Below, piece by piece: positions 7,072 to 15,404 of a stretch of DNA of 58,826 bases. Position 1 is the stretch's first letter; each line of letters starts with the position of its first letter. Under the pieces are notes generated by a model. It did not search any database and was not told the origin of the DNA. It saw only the letters and a list, made by a program, of their open reading frames with translations. The translations under genes and the position numbers were made by a program. Source of the DNA: Anaerolineales bacterium (GTDB lineage: Bacteria > Chloroflexota > Anaerolineae > Anaerolineales > RBG-16-64-43); assembly GCA_016928575.1 (NCBI GenBank), contig JAFGKK010000095.1:1-58826 (forward strand), in the 5' to 3' direction.

Positions 7072-10002
7072 TCACTTGCTGCCGATTGGGATCACTGCCA
7101 GGATGCGCTGCTTTACCTCATCGTCGAGCGGCGCATTGTGGGAAAGCGAGATCAGCCCCCAGGCGACGGACTTGCGCACGTCTTTGTCTTCATCCTCGAG
7201 CGCGGCGATCAGCGGCTCGACCGCGCGGGTGTCGCCGATTTTCCCCAGCACCTCGGTGGCGGCTTTGCGCAGCCGCCACTCCCGGTACTGCAGGGCGGTG
7301 ATCAGCGGCTCGACCGAGGGAGCGCCGATCTTGATCAGCGCCTCGGATGCGGCTTCGCGGACTTTGAAGTACTCGTCCTTGAGCACCGGAATCAGCGGCT
7401 CGACCGCGCACGGATCGCCGATTTTTCCCAGCGCCTCGGCCGCCGCCTTGCGGATCATGTACCAGCCGCCGTTTTTCAACGCGGCGATGAGCGGTTCCAC
7501 CGCACGCTTGTCGCCGATTTTCCCCAGCGCTTCGGCCGCGGCCATGCACACCCCGTAATATTCGTCGGAAAGCGCGGCGATCAGCGGCTTCACCGCCGGT
7601 TCGCCGATCTGCCCCAGAGCTTCCACCGCCGCCTTGCAGACCTCTTCGTTCTCATAGCGCAAGGCGGTGATCAGCGGATCGACCGCCGGCTTGCCGATCC
7701 GGCCGAGCGAACGCACCGCCGCCTCGCGCTCCTGCCACTCGCAGCTCGGCACCACTTCCTCGTCCTTGAGCGCCGTGATCAGCGGATCGACCGCCGGGGC
7801 GCCGATCGCCACGCATTCGTCCCATTGCCGCTTGATGATCCAATAATAGGCGCCGGCCTCGTCTTTTTCGGGCTGCCAGTCCAGCTTGACCAGGATCTTG
7901 ATCGCCGCCTTGCGAACTTCCTTGTTTTCGAATTTGAGCGCGTTAACCAACGGATCCACCGAGGGCGGGCCGATCCGCACCAGGCCGATGGCGGCCGCCT
8001 CGCGCACCTCCGCGGAATCGTTTTTCAGCGCGTTGATCAGCGGATCGACCGCGTGCGGATCGCCGATTTTCCCCAGGACCTCGACTGCGGAAATCAGCAC
8101 CTGGCCCCGCTCCTCCTTGAGCACGTCGATCAACGGGGCGACGGCCGGGTCGCCGATCTTGACCAGCGCCTCGGCGGCGGATTCGTGCACGTCCACTTCG
8201 CGGTCCTTGAGCGAATCGATCAGCGGCTCGACGGCGCGGGCGTCGCCGATCCGTCCCAACGCCTCGGCCGCCGCCTCGCGCACGTTGCGCGAGATGTATT
8301 TCAGCGCGGCGATGAGCGAATCCACGGCCCGGGCGTCGCCGATCCGGCCCAGCGCCTTGGCCGCCGCCTCGCGGATGAAGACGTATTTCTCGACCAGCTC
8401 GTCGATGATTTCCTTCTCGGAGCGCGTGTCGGTCAGCTTCTGGCGGGCGAGGGCGGCTTCGAAGAGTTCGTAGTAGTCCCACTCCAGCGCGCGGATCAGC
8501 GGCTCGACGGCGCGGGCGTCGCCGATTCGGCCCAGCGCCTCGGCCGCGAACTTGCGCAGGTCTTCCTGCTCATCGGCCAGGGCTTCGATCAGCGGATCCA
8601 CGGCGTGGAGGCTGCCGATCCGGCCGAGGGCCTCGGCCGCCACTTCGCGCACATGGCCGGCGTCGTCCTTCAGCGCCGCCACCAGCGGCGTCACCACGCG
8701 CTCGTCGCCCAGCCGGCCGAGAGCCTCGGCCGCTGCGTCGCGTACCCTCCAATCCGGATCGTGCAGGGCTTCGAGCAGGGGATCGACCGCCCGCCGGTCG
8801 CCGATCTTGCCGAGGCTTTCGGCGGCCGTCTCGCGCACCGGCGGATGCGTGTCCTTCAACGCCCGCAGCAATGGGTCGAAGGCACGGCCGTCGCCGATCT
8901 TACCCAGGGCGACCACGCAGGCTTTGCGGATGTCGCCGTCGGCGTCCGCCAGCATCGAAACCAGCGGCTCGACGGCCGCCGCCTTGTGGGCCACGCAACG
9001 GTCCCAATTGCATTTGGAGATCCAGAAGTGCACGCCGGCGGCGTCGGCTTTCGGCTGCCAGCCCAGGCGATCCAGCGCTTCGGCCGCCGCCAGGCGCGCG
9101 TGCTTGTCCGGGTCGCGCAATCCGTAGATCAGCGGGTCGACGGCCATCCCGTTGAAGCGGCCGATCGCCTCGACCGCGGCGGAGCGGATGCCCCAATCCT
9201 CGCTGTGCAGGGCTTCGATCAGCGGCGGGATGGCGCGCGGATCGCCGATGGCGCCCAGCGACCGCGCGGCGTACGCGGCGACCGGACTTTCCCGCAAGGC
9301 CAAGATCAGCGATTCGACAGCGGATGCCCCGATCTTTCCAAGCGCTTCGGCCGCCGCCTGGCGAACATTCCCCTCGGCGTCCTTCAAGGCCCGATACAGC
9401 GGTGGAACGGCGCGCGCGTCGCCGATCGCTCCAAGTCCGCGGACGGCGGCCAGGCGGACGTCGGACTCGGGATCTAGAAGGAATTCCAACAGCGGCGCGA
9501 CTCCGTCCGCGCCCATACGGCCGAGGGCTTCGGTCACCTCGTTGCCGATGAATCCCCAGCCGGTTCCGCGCAAGGAGTTGATCAGCGGCGGAATGGCGCG
9601 GGCGTCGCCGATTTGGCCCAGAGCGATCGAGGCAGCCCGGCAATCCGACCAATCCCGGTCGGCCAGGACGCGGATCAACGGAAAGACTGCCGGGGAGCCG
9701 ATCTCGGCGCACGGGGCGATGTTTTTTTTCGAGATCCAATAATAGGCGCTGGCTTCGTTTTTCATCGGCCGCCAGTGGAGCGCGTCCAGGGCGTCGGCGG
9801 CGGCACGGCGCACGTCTTTATCCTCGTCTTTCAGCGCGTTGGTCAGCGGCTCGATGGCGCGGATGTCGTTGAGGCTGCCAAGCGATTCGGCGGCGGCTTT
9901 GCGGACGAACCACGCCTTGCGGTAGCCCAAGGCCCGGGCTAGGCCCCTCACGTTGCGCTTGGCCGTCAGGCGTTCGATGTTCGGCGGTCCGAAAAGGAAC
10001 AT
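7072..10002 (-). CDS. Large HEAT-repeat (PBS-lyase-like) scaffold protein
   Basis: The protein has 976 residues and no signal peptide. It is built almost entirely of about 31-residue HEAT repeats of the consensus ALGKIGDARAVEPLI-AL-D, over 25 copies, forming a right-handed solenoid. Three repeats are interrupted by a related module: W-P, then YYWI or HFWI, then K and C (about residues 77-98, 314-340 and 708-735). The same register break thus recurs through the array. Such solenoids usually bind proteins; E/F-type phycobilin lyases share the repeat, but there is no phycobilisome context. The start ATG 10002 has AAGGAG nine bases upstream. It is flanked by a strong terminator and forms its own transcription unit. 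Confidence 0.85.
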   Translation of the reverse strand: MFLFGPPNIERLTAKRNVRGLARALGYRKAWFVRKAAAESLGSLNDIRAIEPLTNALKDEDKDVRRAAADALDALHWRPMKNEASAYYWISKKNIAPCAEIGSPAVFPLIRVLADRDWSDCRAASIALGQIGDARAIPPLINSLRGTGWGFIGNEVTEALGRMGADGVAPLLEFLLDPESDVRLAAVRGLGAIGDARAVPPLYRALKDAEGNVRQAAAEALGKIGASAVESLILALRESPVAAYAARSLGAIGDPRAIPPLIEALHSEDWGIRSAAVEAIGRFNGMAVDPLIYGLRDPDKHARLAAAEALDRLGWQPKADAAGVHFWISKCNWDRCVAHKAAAVEPLVSMLADADGDIRKACVVALGKIGDGRAFDPLLRALKDTHPPVRETAAESLGKIGDRRAVDPLLEALHDPDWRVRDAAAEALGRLGDERVVTPLVAALKDDAGHVREVAAEALGRIGSLHAVDPLIEALADEQEDLRKFAAEALGRIGDARAVEPLIRALEWDYYELFEAALARQKLTDTRSEKEIIDELVEKYVFIREAAAKALGRIGDARAVDSLIAALKYISRNVREAAAEALGRIGDARAVEPLIDSLKDREVDVHESAAEALVKIGDPAVAPLIDVLKEERGQVLISAVEVLGKIGDPHAVDPLINALKNDSAEVREAAAIGLVRIGPPSVDPLVNALKFENKEVRKAAIKILVKLDWQPEKDEAGAYYWIIKRQWDECVAIGAPAVDPLITALKDEEVVPSCEWQEREAAVRSLGRIGKPAVDPLITALRYENEEVCKAAVEALGQIGEPAVKPLIAALSDEYYGVCMAAAEALGKIGDKRAVEPLIAALKNGGWYMIRKAAAEALGKIGDPCAVEPLIPVLKDEYFKVREAASEALIKIGAPSVEPLITALQYREWRLRKAATEVLGKIGDTRAVEPLIAALEDEDKDVRKSVAWGLISLSHNAPLDDEVKQRILAVIPIGSK

Positions 10003-10859
10003 GGCTTTCTTCTCCTTGCGGTTTCCCTGAACCCTCCCGGCCGGAAGGTCGCCTCCGGCGGTAGGCGAAAACGGAAATCCGCCTCCGAGAAAAGAGGATC
10101 GGATTCGGGCGGGTTGGATTGCGGATAATGAATAATAAAAACGGATGATGCGAATCAGGTGATTGCATGATTACTCTACCATACGGATTGCCCGAGAAAA
10201 CATAGGAGAATAGTAGGTATGACTCCCGGGGCCGCGTTTGCGCCCCGCCCGCGTGCTTGAAAAAGCCGGATCCAGCCGCCGATCGGACCGGCAATCTTTT
10301 CATTATTGAAACGCACGACAGCCGGATGCCGTCTCGCTCCAAGCCAACGATGGCAGGACTAATGGGGTAACGGGCGCATGCGATCCGGCGGCACAACCTT
10401 GGCGGGTTTCGGGGAAGGACGGGCGGCGCCGGACGATCGAACGAAAAGACCGCGGTGCTTTTCCCCGCAAACGCCTCCCCCAACGATCCTTCCTCGCCTT
10501 CTCCCTCCAAACTGCGGATGACGGGGAAGTCAATGCAGGGGTCAATACGCCACCCGCGGTCAGTCGGCCGAAGCGGTGGGTGAGGGAGAAAGTTTGAAGA
10601 GCAGTGGGCATAGGTCCTCGGAAATAAAGCGGTCGAGCAGCCGGTAATCTTCCAGCGGATCGAGACCCCGGATGGGGTACGAGGCAGGCCGTCTCGAGAC
10701 GGCCGCCGAAGGGCGGCGGCCTACTCGACCGGCTTATCCGCCGCGGAGGTTTGATGCGCCCCGCGCAAAGAGCCGCGCGGCGGTGATCGACCAGCCAATC
10801 CGACACGCGTTTTTTTTCGGCCGCCGAAGAACGGCGGCCTACCCCGACCACGCCACGTC
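10003..10859. other. 857-bp intergenic region with palindromic repeats
   Basis: No gene is convincing. The right part carries REP-like hairpins: an 18-bp palindrome at 10687-10704, GCCGCCGAAGGGCGGCGGCC at 10701-10720, and a relative at 10818-10842, each followed by a CCTAC motif. A similar hairpin and motif recur at 15184-15210. A short leftward frame ending at 10560 may be a gene remnant. The AT-rich stretch at 10110-10220 is the most likely place for the HEAT-gene promoter. Confidence 0.5.
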
Positions 10860-11378
10860 TCAGCCGACTCCCGCTTCCCCTGCTTCCCCCGCTTCCCGAG
10901 AGCGGGCGTGAGGGCGGGCGCGGGGCAAATCCGGCTGTTCCTTCTCCCCCTGCAGAGCGGCCCGCAATGATTCGAAGGCCGCGAGTATTGTTTGGCAGTC
11001 TTCGGGGGGCATTTTCTCGAACCGCTTCGAAAAAAGCGCAACCGTTTCCGCGCGGACCCGGTCGACCAGCGCATTTCCGCGAGCAGTTAGACGCAGTTCC
11101 ACCCGCCTTCGGTCGAACTGGGAATCCGGACGCCAGATCAAACCGCGGACGGCCAGGCTGTTGACCATCGCCGAGACGGTCGGCGGCGTGAGGCCGAGGT
11201 GTTCGGCGAGTTCGCGAAGCGCGGAGCCGGGTTTGCGCTGAAGGAAAAGGAGGGTTCGGAACTGCGGAACGGTGAGGTCCGCGCCCCGGCGGCTGCGCAT
11301 TTCATCGCGGATGAGACGCATCGCAAAAGGCGCGACATCCAAAATCTCGCGGGCGACAGCCTCGGCGGTGTTTTTCAT
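10860..11378 (-). CDS. MarR-family transcriptional regulator
   Basis: The protein has 172 residues. The winged helix-turn-helix is clear: LRELAEHLGLTPPTVSAMVNSL as recognition region (about residues 56-77), then the wing with DRRRVELRLTARG. The last 30 residues are Arg/Glu/Gly-rich and run into repeat DNA, so the C terminus may be recently altered. MarR proteins bind palindromes and usually repress themselves and a neighbour in response to small molecules. It is divergent from gyrA with 113 bases between, and a palindrome lies next to its start (11397-11413). Confidence 0.85.
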   Translation of the reverse strand: MKNTAEAVAREILDVAPFAMRLIRDEMRSRRGADLTVPQFRTLLFLQRKPGSALRELAEHLGLTPPTVSAMVNSLAVRGLIWRPDSQFDRRRVELRLTARGNALVDRVRAETVALFSKRFEKMPPEDCQTILAAFESLRAALQGEKEQPDLPRARPHARSREAGEAGEAGVG

Positions 11379-11382
11379 ATGG

Positions 11383-11413
11383 TTAGATATCCAAAAAATT
11401 AGTTTATCTAATT
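11383..11413. promoter_or_regulatory. Candidate MarR operator
   Basis: AATTAG and CTAATT form a perfect 6-bp inverted repeat with a 5-bp spacer (11397-11413), the size usual for MarR sites. A second half-site TTAGATA at 11383 pairs with TATCTAA at 11405. The block lies just upstream of the marR start, consistent with autorepression. Its distance from the gyrA -10 (over 60 bases) makes control of gyrA less likely. Confidence 0.5.
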
Positions 11414-11475
11414 ATAATCGGCATCCCTGACGATGAAAAGGGCCGCCTGGAAAAGGGGAAAAAAGGCCTTTGGAT

Positions 11476-11491
11476 TGGTATAATTCACCCC
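11476..11491 (+). promoter_or_regulatory. Extended -10 promoter of gyrA (leaderless mRNA)
   Basis: TGGTATAAT at 11476-11484 is a perfect extended -10. The gyrA ATG begins at 11492, seven bases after it, so transcription should start at or next to the ATG. No Shine-Dalgarno is present between them. Confidence 0.7.
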
Positions 11492-14026
11492 ATGCCCGAA
11501 AAGAAAGAAAACAAAAACCCCCCTGTTTCCGTGGGAAAAGTCCACGACGTAGACATCGACGAGCAGGTTCGCCGCGCGTACCTCGATTATGCGATGAGCG
11601 TGATCGTTGCCCGGGCCCTTCCCGACGCCCGCGACGGGCTTAAGCCCGTCCACCGGCGGATCCTATTCGGAATGCACGAACTCGGCGTGCGCGCCGGAAG
11701 CGCCTACAAAAAGAGCGCCCGCATCGTCGGCGAAGTGCTGGGCAAATACCACCCCCACGGGGACATGGCGGTCTACGACGCCATGGCCCGGCTGGCGCAG
11801 GATTTTTCGATGCGCTACATGCTGGTCGACGGGCAAGGGAATTTCGGCTCGATCGACGGCGACGCGCCGGCGGCCATGCGCTACACCGAGGCCAGGCTGA
11901 ACAAGCTGGCCGAGGAGATGCTGCTTGACATCGACAAGGACACCGTCGATTTTACGGACAACTTCGACGGCACGCTCAAGGAACCCGTAGTCCTGCCGGC
12001 CCGGCTGCCCAACCTTCTGTTGAACGGCTCCTCCGGCATCGCAGTCGGGATGGCGACCAACATCCCGCCCCATAACCTGCGTGAATTGGCCGCCGCGATC
12101 CGTTACTTGATCGACCGCCATGACGAGATGGACGAAGTGACCGTGGAGGACCTCATGCAGCACATCCACGGCCCGGATTTCCCCACCGGCGGGATCATCG
12201 TCGGGATGGAGGGCATCCTCTCGGCCTACGGCACCGGGAGGGGGCGGATCGTGGTGCGCGGCAAGGCCCACATCGAGGAGATGGCCGGCGGCCGCTACCG
12301 GATCCAGATTACTGAAATCCCTTACCAGGTCAATAAAACCGCGCTGATCGAGCGGATCGCCGAATTGGTGCGCGAAGACCGGATCGACGCGGTCTCGGAC
12401 CTGCGCGACGAGAGCGACCGGCGCGGGATGAGCATCATCATCGAACTCAAGCGCGGCGCCGCGCCCAAGCCCGTCCTCAACCAACTGTACAAATACACCC
12501 CGCTGCAGAGCACCTTCGGCGTGCAGATGCTTGCGCTGGTGGACGGCGAGCCGCGGCTGATCACGCTCAAGCGCGCGTTGCAGATCTACATCGAGCACCG
12601 CCAGGCGGTGATCACCCGGCGGTCGAATTTCGAACTGGCGCGGGCGAAAGCCCGGGCTCACATCCTCGACGGCCTGTTGATCGCGCTCGCCAACCTCGAC
12701 GCGGTGATCAAGACGATCCGCGAATCCAAGGACGCCGATCAAGCCAAAGAGCGGCTGATGAGCCGCTTCAAACTCAGCGAACTTCAAGCCCAGGCGATTC
12801 TCGACATGCAGCTGCGGCGCTTGGCGGCGCTGGAACGCCAGAAAATCGAGGACGAGCACAAGGAAGTGTTGAAAACTATCGCCTTCCTCGAGGACCTGCT
12901 GGCGCATCCGAAGAAAATCCTGACCTTGATTCAGGGCGACCTGGACGACCTGGCGGACAAATACGGAGACGAGCGCCGGACGACGGTCGCCGGAGGCGCC
13001 AGCGAGGAGCTGCGCGAAGAGGACCTGGTGCGCGACGAGGCGGCGCTGGTGAGTATCACCCACCGCGGCTACATCAAGCGCGTGGCCGCGCGTGTCTACC
13101 GCACCCAAGCCCGGGGCGGCAAGGGCGTGACCGGCCATGACCTGCGCGAGGAGGACGAGGTCGAGTTCCTCTTCCCGGCGCGGACCCTGAATACGATCCT
13201 GTTCTTCACCGACAAGGGCAAGGTCTACAGCGAGAAAGCCCATCGCATCCCGCAGGCCGACCGCAACGACCGCGGCAGTCCGGTGGCCAACGTCCTGGCG
13301 GTGGGCGCTGGGGAAACCGTGACCGCCGCGGTGGCGGTGCCGTCCTTCGAGGCGGCCGCCTTCTGCACGATGGTCACCCGGCGCGGGAAAATCAAGCGGG
13401 TATCGCTCAAGGAATTTGAATCGGTCCGCCCGTCGGGGCTGATCGCCATCACGCTCGAGGAAGGCGACAGCTTGGATTGGGTGCGGGCGACGACCGGCGC
13501 TCAGGAAGTCATCTTGGTGACGGAGCGCGGCCAAGCGCTGCGCTTCCCGGAGAGCCAGGTGCGGCCGATGGGCCGGCCGGCGGCCGGGGTGACTGGAATC
13601 CGCCTAAAGCCAGGCGATGCGGTCGCCAGTGCCGAGGTGGTTGATCCCGAAGGAGATCTGCTGGTGGTGACGACCAAGGGGTTCGGCAAACGCACGCCGC
13701 TCGCGGAATACTCGCCCAAGGGGCGCGCGACCGGCGGAATGGCGACCATCGCCCAGAAGGCGATCGACTCGACCGGCCCGATCGCCGCGGCGCGCGTGGT
13801 GCGCGAGGGCGACGACCTGACCGTGATCACCTCCGGCGGCGTGGCTCTGCGCACCGAGGTCAAGGCGATCCGGCGCGCCGGACGGGCGACGATGGGCACC
13901 CACGTGATCCATTTAAAGGAAGGGGACACCGTCGCCTCGATCGCGCGCATCTCGGCCGCGGACTTGAAGGAGGCCGAGATCGAAACGGACGCAAAGGAAA
14001 AAACCCACAACCCAAAGAGCGGGTAA
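11492..14026 (+). CDS. gyrA: DNA gyrase subunit A
   Basis: The protein has 844 residues. It is the breakage-reunion subunit: catalytic tyrosine Y131 in RYTEARL, a coiled-coil tower, and a C-terminal beta-pinwheel of about six blades. The GyrA-box-like QARGGKG (in the first blade) favours gyrase A over ParC. Together with GyrB it introduces negative supercoils; gyrB is not in this window. In the quinolone region the motif is [10 protein letters not shown], so methionine (M92) stands where E. coli has Ser83, while the Asp87 equivalent (D96) is kept. The mRNA appears leaderless. A strong terminator follows. Confidence 0.95.
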   Translation: MPEKKENKNPPVSVGKVHDVDIDEQVRRAYLDYAMSVIVARALPDARDGLKPVHRRILFGMHELGVRAGSAYKKSARIVGEVLGKYHPHGDMAVYDAMARLAQDFSMRYMLVDGQGNFGSIDGDAPAAMRYTEARLNKLAEEMLLDIDKDTVDFTDNFDGTLKEPVVLPARLPNLLLNGSSGIAVGMATNIPPHNLRELAAAIRYLIDRHDEMDEVTVEDLMQHIHGPDFPTGGIIVGMEGILSAYGTGRGRIVVRGKAHIEEMAGGRYRIQITEIPYQVNKTALIERIAELVREDRIDAVSDLRDESDRRGMSIIIELKRGAAPKPVLNQLYKYTPLQSTFGVQMLALVDGEPRLITLKRALQIYIEHRQAVITRRSNFELARAKARAHILDGLLIALANLDAVIKTIRESKDADQAKERLMSRFKLSELQAQAILDMQLRRLAALERQKIEDEHKEVLKTIAFLEDLLAHPKKILTLIQGDLDDLADKYGDERRTTVAGGASEELREEDLVRDEAALVSITHRGYIKRVAARVYRTQARGGKGVTGHDLREEDEVEFLFPARTLNTILFFTDKGKVYSEKAHRIPQADRNDRGSPVANVLAVGAGETVTAAVAVPSFEAAAFCTMVTRRGKIKRVSLKEFESVRPSGLIAITLEEGDSLDWVRATTGAQEVILVTERGQALRFPESQVRPMGRPAAGVTGIRLKPGDAVASAEVVDPEGDLLVVTTKGFGKRTPLAEYSPKGRATGGMATIAQKAIDSTGPIAAARVVREGDDLTVITSGGVALRTEVKAIRRAGRATMGTHVIHLKEGDTVASIARISAADLKEAEIETDAKEKTHNPKSG

Positions 14027-14047
14027 GCCGGACATCCCGGCCGAAAG

Positions 14048-14092
14048 AAAAAAGGCCCGGCGGATCGAGTAGCCGCCGGGCCTTTTTTACTT
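14048..14092 (+). terminator. Rho-independent terminator (bidirectional)
   Basis: AAAAAAGGCCCGGCGG and CCGCCGGGCCTTTTTT form a strong stem with A and T runs on opposite sides. It can stop both gyrA (rightward) and the convergent lipoprotein gene (leftward). Confidence 0.93.
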
Positions 14093-14101
14093 ACGGTTTT
14101 C

Positions 14102-15013
14102 CTATTTCCCGCAAGCCAGAACCTGCAGGTTGTTGTAAACCTCGCTGCGGTAGATCGGCTGGTTGCTCTTGTCGGTGATTGCGAACTGGTACAGAACGAT
14201 CGACGGGATGAAGGGGAAGGCCTTGCCCTTGGCGACCATGTTGGCGGTCGAGAATTTGAATCCGTAGGCTCCGCTTTCGTACGCTTCAAGGTTCCGCACC
14301 TGCCAAGTCCATTGCTGGCCGGTGCTGGCATCCGTCGGGTTGAAGAAGACCATCACTCCGCCGATGACATTCTTGTCGATTCCGGAGACAGTGACGATCA
14401 CGCTGTTGAATTGCGGTTCGCAGTTGGAGCCGTACTTGTACATTTGGTAGGTGGTGAAGGTATAGTTCAGGGTGATGCCCGAACGGGTCGGCGAAGGGGT
14501 CACATCCGGAATGATGGGCGTTTCGGTCGGAGCCTCCGGCGTGGCGATCACGTCGGTCTCTTCGACGATGGGTTCCGCGGTCGGCGCGTCGTCGGGGGTC
14601 TCTTCGGCCGGCAGGGCGTCGCCCACGGTCATCTCCAGGGAGGCGAAGGAGCCCCAGGTTCCGGCGTTGTTTTTGCCGTGGGCCTGCAGGACGTAGTTGC
14701 CGGGGGCGGAGGGAGTCCAGACGTAGTCCACGATCACCGAATTTTGGGTGGTATCGGGACTGGGCACGGTGGCGACCGGCACCCCGTTGACCAGAATCTC
14801 GACCTCGGCGGTGCCGCGCACGTCCTCGGAAAGGATCATTAATTGGATGGGTCCGAGCGGCAAGGTCGCTCCGGGCTCTGGAGAGGCGAACGACACCTTC
14901 GGGCCCGAATCCTGTTCGGGGGAGGCGGCCGTCTTGGTGGCGGGCTGAGCTGAGCAAGCTGCAAGCAGAATGGAAGCCAGAAGGATCGGGAAAACGCGGG
15001 ATAATCGCTTCAT
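14102..15013 (-). CDS. Lipoprotein with Ig-like domain
   Basis: The protein has 303 residues. It begins with a signal peptide and lipobox LLAAC (Cys about residue 20), so it should be anchored on the outer face of the membrane. Residues about 40-135 look like a bacterial Ig-like fold (VEILVNGVPV, YVLQAHGKNNAG). A Thr/Pro/Glu-rich linker follows, then a C-terminal domain of about 120 residues with a YKYGSNCEP motif, which I do not recognise. The start is ATG 15013 with AGGAG upstream; the much longer open frame to 15772 is antisense to aconitase. It is convergent with gyrA and shares its terminator. Confidence 0.75.
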   Translation of the reverse strand: MKRLSRVFPILLASILLAACSAQPATKTAASPEQDSGPKVSFASPEPGATLPLGPIQLMILSEDVRGTAEVEILVNGVPVATVPSPDTTQNSVIVDYVWTPSAPGNYVLQAHGKNNAGTWGSFASLEMTVGDALPAEETPDDAPTAEPIVEETDVIATPEAPTETPIIPDVTPSPTRSGITLNYTFTTYQMYKYGSNCEPQFNSVIVTVSGIDKNVIGGVMVFFNPTDASTGQQWTWQVRNLEAYESGAYGFKFSTANMVAKGKAFPFIPSIVLYQFAITDKSNQPIYRSEVYNNLQVLACGK

Positions 15014-15221
15014 GAGGAAGTCTCCTTCTTCTCCTATTATATGGGAAGCGCCGGATTTGTCACCTTGACTTTTGTAGGGCAACCGGAAAGAGCGCTTGAG
15101 TCTGCCTGAGTCAGGCGTTCTTCCCGATGCTGATTTGGGACTCCTATGACCGTGCATGTTCGATGCCAGGTATGAAGAACGAAGCGGTCTCCAAGACCGC
15201 CTCGGTCTACCACCGGTGGAT

Positions 15222-15353
15222 GTCATTCCGAGGCCCGCTCGATGGGCCGAGGAATCGGTGACTTCTTGGGATTTGCCGGAAGAAGCGGACGGGCGAGTTT
15301 CGGGAATCACGCGCCGCCGATTCCACGGGCCGCTGCGCGCCCCTCGGAATGAC
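15222..15353. repeat. Inverted-repeat element (GTCATTCCGAGG ends)
   Basis: GTCATTCCGAGG at 15222-15233 is the exact reverse complement of CCTCGGAATGAC at 15342-15353. Inner bases also pair partly (GGCCC...GGGCC). It resembles the short non-coding repeats scattered in many Chloroflexota genomes, and ends 14 bases before the aconitase -10. Confidence 0.7.
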
Positions 15354-15363
15354 GCATCAAGGC

Positions 15364-15372
15364 TGATATAAT
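15364..15372 (+). promoter_or_regulatory. Extended -10 promoter of aconitase
   Basis: TGATATAAT fits the extended -10 consensus TGnTATAAT. The ATG is at 15405, so the leader is about 26 nt and contains TTGGAGCG as Shine-Dalgarno. Confidence 0.65.
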
Positions 15373-15404
15373 CCGCCCGCAGTTCATCCCCTTGGAGCGT
15401 TCCC

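Larger units (their letters stand above)
15014..15404. other. 391-bp divergent intergenic region with repeats
   Basis: It holds the hairpin GCGGTCTCCAAGACCGC (15184-15200), the inverted-repeat element 15222-15353, and the aconitase promoter. I see no gene. Confidence 0.6.

Noticed and set aside
7138-9477. 779-residue forward frame
   Set aside because: It is the antisense shadow of the HEAT-repeat gene; its Asp/Arg/Gln-rich repeats mirror the HEAT codons.
10560-10680. Leftward frame with segment LDPLEDYRLLDRFISEDL ending at 10560
   Set aside because: It looks protein-like but has no start, runs into repeat hairpins upstream, and I cannot assign it; at most a gene remnant.
11663-13534. 623-residue leftward frame
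   Set aside because: Antisense of gyrA with His/Gln/Arg-rich composition typical of shadows in high-GC genes.
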